Origin: Salvelinus alpinus
Lineage: Eukaryota > Chordata > Actinopteri > Salmoniformes > Salmonidae
Reading direction: 5' to 3'
DNA: 64,000 nucleotides
Assembly (NCBI RefSeq): GCF_045679555.1
Contig: NC_092120.1
Span: forward strand, 12,389,805-12,453,804
Of the stretch, positions 58,263 to 64,000 are shown in pieces (positions within the stretch are counted from its first letter, which is position 1; every line of letters begins with the position of its first letter). The position numbers were made by a program, and so were the translations under genes. Below the pieces are notes generated by a model. It was not told the origin of the DNA. It worked only from the letters and a program-made list of their open reading frames with translations, and did not search any database.

Positions 58263-61200
58263 CATCTGCAGTCTAATAAAATGCTTTGGTGCTTTCAGTA
58301 TTACAACTATTACTGTGCTCCATCTGCACCTAATGACTGTGAATACTCTGTCCTATGAAGATAGTTTCTGTTTGTCACACATGTATTCCACATGTAAGAC
58401 ATAGATATGATCAGAACCATATTAAAATGTTCAACATCGGCTGCAGTGATTTTAGGGTGAAATCTCTGAATCGTGAAATCATTTGTACAGGGATGGAAAA
58501 AATGGTGTTCCTCTTTTTAGTGTGGAAGACAATGGAGGTAAATCAGCACAGATGGACTACCAGATCTACTTTACTCTCCCCATTCAGTTTGATGGCTCTG
58601 ATCAGGGAACAGATTAGCACTGGTTTGTTACCCCTCCTCCCTATCCTCCTCCTCCTACTCCTCTGCCCTCCCCCCAACCTTTCATCATCCTCTCCTTCTC
58701 TGCCCTTCTGTCTTAAACTGTTTAAGGTGATCGAATTTTGCCCATCCTCCCAGTATGGTCGGAGGGGATCAAAGGTGACTGACCCTTGCCTGATTATAAA
58801 GGTTGGGGACCTTCATAATAAACAGGGATCCTGCTAAACAGATCTGGATTGCTAGATAGCACTAGCTATATGCCTAAAGCTTCACCTTTATTTCCGAATC
58901 CAATATCCTATTAGCATTTATTAATTCTGCTTTATTGATGTGTTCATATCAGAGAGTTGTTTAATACGATTTCATGTATCGAACATAATTTTTTTTATTT
59001 TTAAATTTGCTTTATTTGTCCCTTGAATGAAGGGACAGATACATAGATAAGCATCCTCGTTGAAGGCTGCTGGCAAGCAGAGCCATTTCTTGTCCTGTAA
59101 CAGGATATCCTCACAAATAGAGGTGTAGAAAAGTGAGAACTGCCTCGTCTCATTTGCCCATAATAAGGGGGGGAAGGGGATGAGCCGAGTTTGGCCGAGG
59201 AGTATCGATTAATTTCCCAATAGCCTCTGGTCCATGAGCCGCGAACCCTGGCCTCTGTTGCTAGGTGACCACACCATCCAAGATGGAGCACAAGATGATG
59301 AAGGGTGACAGCAGAGCTGAGGGTCACTGGGGCCAGTGGTCATTCTGAGCCCCTGTGGGAGGCTTCGGACATGCAGATAATGCAATGAAACAGGATATAG
59401 GCTATATGGGCTATAGAGGTATCCTGCAAAGCATGAATATGTGTTATAAGGCGTTTAATGCCTTAGATGTGAAATCTCCCAGTGATATTCACAGCTTTCT
59501 GTACATTAGGCTCAAATCAATTGAATACGCATTGCAGTGTTTATGCAGCATAGGTTTTCCACCCTGGTCTAATACCTTTGCAGAATGGGTTAGGGTACAT
59601 CAATACAACATGGACTCCCCCCTCTCAAGTAGATGCTTCCAGTTTTCTGAATCAGACATGAATGTGTACATGAATGCGCAGGTTGTTTGTAAACAAGGAT
59701 ATTGCATAAACATGGCTGAGGCAGGTTTGATACCTACCCATTGCCTGGATTCTGTTGATCAGCCATTTACCTGGAAACTGTTGATATAAGAACAATTCCG
59801 CAAATGTACAAGCAACCAGAAGGTAGCTATTTACTGAACATTTAGTAATGTTCTCTTCAGCCTTTTAAGGTTTCAAACATGCATGTTTCAAATACAATGT
59901 AAGTGCATTTCTATCCAGACTTAACTGTGGCCACTGTTTATTAGAAATGCACTCAAAATGTATAAACATTATGGGGACATTATTAGGCTTCAATTTACTT
60001 TGTGGTGTTTCTAAACCAATGTAATAAGAATCACCCTCCACCCACATAACACAACAATCTGAAGTGGGAATTTACAATACCTAAATTCTCTTCTAAAATG
60101 GTCCAAAAATGTATAAGACGAGACCCTTATGACAGGTAATTTAATCATTTAAAACTCTAAGCTCTAAAATACATTGTCCGGTATAAATATATGTTACCCC
60201 AACTAATAATATAGTTATTATCTTGACTCAATGATAATAAAATATTTACAATAGATTCAGAACACATTGTCAGTAATAATTCATACAATAGGTACCATTG
60301 CAGCCTTTTTTCTTATTGATTGCACATCGTGAGAGGGTAAAATGATACGGAGGGGAAAAAAGGGAAACATTTCAACTCACAGACAGATGTAAAAGGATCT
60401 ACACCATTCTGGTCTCGGCAGTGAAGTTACCAGAAGGCAAAACCACATTGGGTTAAGGTCAGGGGGATAAGCCCATACTGTCAGCCATAAAAGGCCACCT
60501 TGTATTGTAGAGTTGCCAATGTAGCATTGCCTCCTCCCTGCATGAATCCTTTCCCTTTATCTTCTGCCATGTCTCTCATGTGAGCCTCAGTAGTTGCAGA
60601 GACATGTTTTATTTCTGTGTTTGAGTCCATATCCTGAGGACGGTTTGGAAGTTTATCTTTCTATTAATAATATTGGGGGGTGGGAATGTGGTTATGCATT
60701 TGCTTTGGTAGAAGGCAGGATGTTCTTTCCTCTTTTTTAAAAGCCCTGAGCTGGATGAGTATATTTTCTCTTAAACATTTGTATGCCTTCTGAGACCAAC
60801 CTTTTTCTGCCCTGAGGATTCTGTAGGCCTCCCTGCCCGAATAACTGAAACAACACTACAGTACTAGCCTACAAAAAAGGAAGAATATGGGCAGTTAAGA
60901 GCTACAGTATGGACATCCAAATGTGAAGTTCACTGATAGGGAAGAGAAAAAAGAAAGAGTGAGAAAGAAAAGTCAGCCTTTCTCTCTGTGTAATTAGACT
61001 GATGTGACAAATTTGCCCCAAACATTTGGAAAATTATAATTTATTACAATTACCACAGAGAGCCCCTGTAGCAAGAGTGCTTGAACTCTGTGTGTTTGTG
61101 TGTGTGTGTTTGGCTGGGGAGAGTGAGGGGGGTGTTTGAGATAGTATCAATCGCCAGGCCAGGCCATTGAATGTATTGATTAGTTACCTTTCTTATTAAC

Positions 61201-61821
61201 ATGCTGATTAAAGAGAGAAGGGAGAGAACCGGTAGGCAGGAGAGAGACGCACATATGCAGCTGGGACACAGAAGAGCCCTGCCGCAAGCAGGGAGACAGA
61301 GCTCAGGCAGAGGATGCAGAACGGATTAAAGAACAGGACAAGGAACAGAAAGCAGGGGATAATTTGAGGAGAGGAGAGCTCCGGAGCAGGCTGCGGCTGC
61401 GGAACGGAGGATGGGAGAGGAGGGGAAAATGGATGCAGGTGCTGACCTGACAGGCAAACAGACGAGAGAGACGCTGACGGCTTGAAACCCTAAACAGCAC
61501 CGACTGGACAACACTGAGCTAACCCGCAAAGACTCATACACTCTTGGCTGTAAGAGACACACACTCTCATGCTGACAGGCCAAGGCAAGCATTATGATGA
61601 TAGAAAATAGAACAGTACGTATGATGTTAATCTATATGTAAATGTTTCATAAGTGGTATCTCTAATGCACAGTGGCAAATGGTCATACATTGTTAAGCAG
61701 TTATGATTAGGGAATTCATAAGATGGTTATGGATATTTCTGAGAAATGGGTTTTTATTCCAAGCGGGACTGAAAGGTGTGGAGGGCATGCAAGGAGGGAG
61801 ATGATAGAACGGCAGGGTTTG

Positions 61822-62040
61822 TTTGTGTGTGTGTGTGTGTGTGTGCGGGGGGAGAGAGAGCATGAGAGAGAGACAGAGAGAGAATTGAATTGAGAGAGAG
61901 AGAGGCAGTCAGAGAGAGAGAGCATGAGAGAGAGGGACAGAGAGAGAAGCGAGAGGGATAGAGAGAGAAGAGAGAAGGATAGAGAGAGAAGAGAAGTGAG
62001 AGAAGGAGGGGGGTCAGGAAGAAAGAGGGGGAGAGGGGGT
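61822..62040 (+). repeat. (TG)n followed by (GA)n microsatellite tract
   Basis: About ten TG units near 61824-61844, then a 190-bp purine-rich AGAGAG/GGGAGAG tract. The Arg/Glu-rich ORF here is a product of the repeat. Confidence 0.85.
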
Positions 62041-63329
62041 GTTCATGTGAGTTTGCTTTGGAATCAAATCTGTTTAACTATAGGTAGAATAGAAAATAAA
62101 ATAGAATATGCAAGATCCAAAAGATATCGCATCAACATAGTCATAGGTATCCCAAGACAACCAAAAGGCATTAGCCGCAATAGGTTGCAATAAAGCAATC
62201 AGAATATTTTCTGATATTCTATTAGATTTGTTGTAGAAGAATCATAAATAGGTATTTTTTGAATAATTTCAGTAGGTACCATGCATGGATTCTTTAAAAC
62301 TATATTCTGGGATTTGAAAAAGAAACAAAATGGGGTCCCTGACACTTGTTTTGGTATATAGCTGAGGGATGGGGCTAGGGAAATGTAACCCCTCTCAAAT
62401 TCAAACAGCGCTCAAGACACAAGAACTGTGACAGAGTGGGATTATGGGCTTTCCATGGTGACATCATAAATTGGTTTACAGACAAATAATAATAGATAAT
62501 AGACAAATAAGAAAGACAGTTCCAAACCTCTCTGCCAATAACAGCTAGTTTTCAGTTTTCCCCTCCCCACTCAGACCACTACCAGACAGTCCTAGCTAAA
62601 TTCTTGCTTGAGAAATAGTTTTTTGCTAAAAAGCTTTGCCCATTTCAATATATTACAGTAAGGTACTTCATTGTTACTCAGAATTTTTTTGAGATTGATA
62701 CGAAAACGGCTGCAATGGGCCTTTAAGCTCATTAAATGACTGGTGAACAGCTTCCCAAATCCCAGACTGTGGCTTTAAAGTTATGCAACAAAAAGATGCC
62801 TCTAAATATTTTATTGACCAGGAGGAATAAGGTGAGATTGTAACCATGACCTAAAGGCAATATTTATATCACATTACCTTTGACAAGAGACAATTTTCTT
62901 TATACAACTTTGGGGTTTTAGTTACACAAGACCAATTTGGCTGTGTTTAATGCTACTGCACTCATATGTTCCTGTAGGCCTATGTTGCCATCTGCAAAAA
63001 CTGCACAAGGAAAGTCCGTTGTTGAGTAGCCTAATTCTAACGTTCAAACTTTACAGAACTCCTACAAAGTTAATGTAAGATGTGTACCAGAGCCTATGGA
63101 GTAAAACAAAGGGCAACTATATCGACCCTTCTAACCCGTCGAGCAGAATGTTGCATATTAAAACGTTTTTCCCTCTTTCGGGAAGCAAACATTAGCAATA
63201 AGATAATGTCATTAACATAAAGAATGGATGCCTGTAATTATTCTAACTATAATAGCGTTGTGATTTTAAGGTCTACATTTATAAATATGCAAGATGCCTA
63301 TATTGATTAGGCTAAACATCAACAAATAT

Positions 63330-63366
63330 GCACACACGCACGAGCACACACACACACACACACACT
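63330..63366 (+). repeat. (CA)n microsatellite
   Basis: Uninterrupted CA repeats of about 11 units preceded by imperfect CACACGCACGAGCA. Confidence 0.85.
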
Positions 63367-64000
63367 GAACACTTAGCCTACACTGAACTAAGCTAACTGA
63401 ACTAAGCTAAAACAACTCTAAAATGTTGTTTTATCGAAGACCCTCATGTTGATAACATTTATGCCATCATTTTAGCCAACAGCTGCACCTGGCTGCACAC
63501 GTGTGTCTTAATCTGAAAACTCGATGCATCGAAAAGTCGATACTCTTCAATTGTTAGCCTAGGCTAGGGCAAAAACTATCTGCGATGTATTATAATATAT
63601 TGCTTTAATTGAATTGAGACCAGTGTGAAGAAGTACAGTAATTTAGGCTAATTGTTTATCTTATTGGGCGTTTGAATCTAAATGTTTTTTAATTGTTTGA
63701 CAGGTTACAAATAACCTACGTGCAACATATTCTATTGCCTATAGGCCGTCCAAGTTTAATATTAAACGGTCAAATAATTCAAAACTAAAGTCAAATGACT
63801 AGAAAATTGTGTAAGCCATAAAAGCATAAGTGCACAAAGTAGTTCTGACCCTGACATTTAGGATATCATTAATGGCATTGGTAGGCTAATGACTGAATAA
63901 AGTTCATGTAAGATATGCTGCTATACTTTTAGAATAAAATAAAAATATTAGGACACAAAAAGATTAATTTCTAAATGGGTAAGTATCCTATATTCGCGCT

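Larger units (their letters stand above)
54730..64000. other. Gene-free right end of window
   Basis: I could not support any exon. Notable pieces are a GC-rich patch at 55440-55620, a two-copy tandem repeat at 58208-58262, GA/CA-type low complexity from 61120 on, and a GC-richer stretch at 61200-61600 that could be an untranslated first exon. ORFs such as 58355-58837 and 59355-59789 show no domain or splice context. Confidence 0.4.

Noticed and set aside
61924-62193. Arg/Glu-rich 89-aa frame
   Set aside because: It is the translation of a GA microsatellite.

Overview
The window looks like a piece of a salmonid fish nuclear genome. Protein-coding genes are sparse and intron-rich, and most of the rest is transposon-derived. 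It holds several Tc1-like elements, tRNA-derived SINEs of the HpaI type and others, L2/CR1/Rex1-like LINEs, small LTR elements, and hAT-like and palindromic MITEs. The species cannot be fixed from sequence alone.

Three genes are well supported. mcl1 (minus, CDS 20366-21561, 3 exons, 291 aa) is a BCL-2 family survival factor. ensa (minus, CDS 24946-29283, 3 exons, 115 aa) is alpha-endosulfine, the PP2A-B55 inhibitor activated by Greatwall kinase. hormad1 (plus, CDS 30276-42828, 15 coding exons plus a probable noncoding first exon, 384 aa) is a meiotic chromosome-axis HORMA protein. The three reading frames stay open across all inferred GT-AG junctions. The same neighbours (MCL1, ENSA, HORMAD1) lie together on human 1q21, so the block is conserved. 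ensa and hormad1 are head-to-head, with about 0.6 kb of CCAAT-rich DNA and an E2F-like site between them.

Layout: 1-12.8 kb is a TE field (an LTR cutting a Tc1-like element; a long DNA transposon hosting two miniature LTR retrotransposons; a third Tc1-like family). 12.8-16.3 kb is a decayed L2-like LINE whose ORF1 carries an SGNH-esterase-like domain. 16.3-19.1 kb is noncoding with MITEs. 19.1-30 kb is mcl1, ensa and the shared promoter. 30-43.3 kb is hormad1. Its intron 7 is filled by a stack of nested elements: a hAT-like element with a perfect 8-bp target duplication, holding a Tc1, which holds an LTR with a SINE inside, a second Tc1, and a LINE fragment with another SINE inside. 43.3-48.7 kb is noncoding with MITEs. 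48.7-54.7 kb is another compound insertion (Tc1, SINE, and a LINE encoding a 2A-like ribosome-skipping motif). 54.7-64 kb has no gene I can support, only simple repeats and GA-rich DNA.

The three genes do not form one pathway: they serve apoptosis control, mitotic/meiotic phosphatase control, and meiotic axis function. The ensa-hormad1 pairing may share promoter elements. All transposon reading frames seen are broken by stops, frameshifts or deletions.
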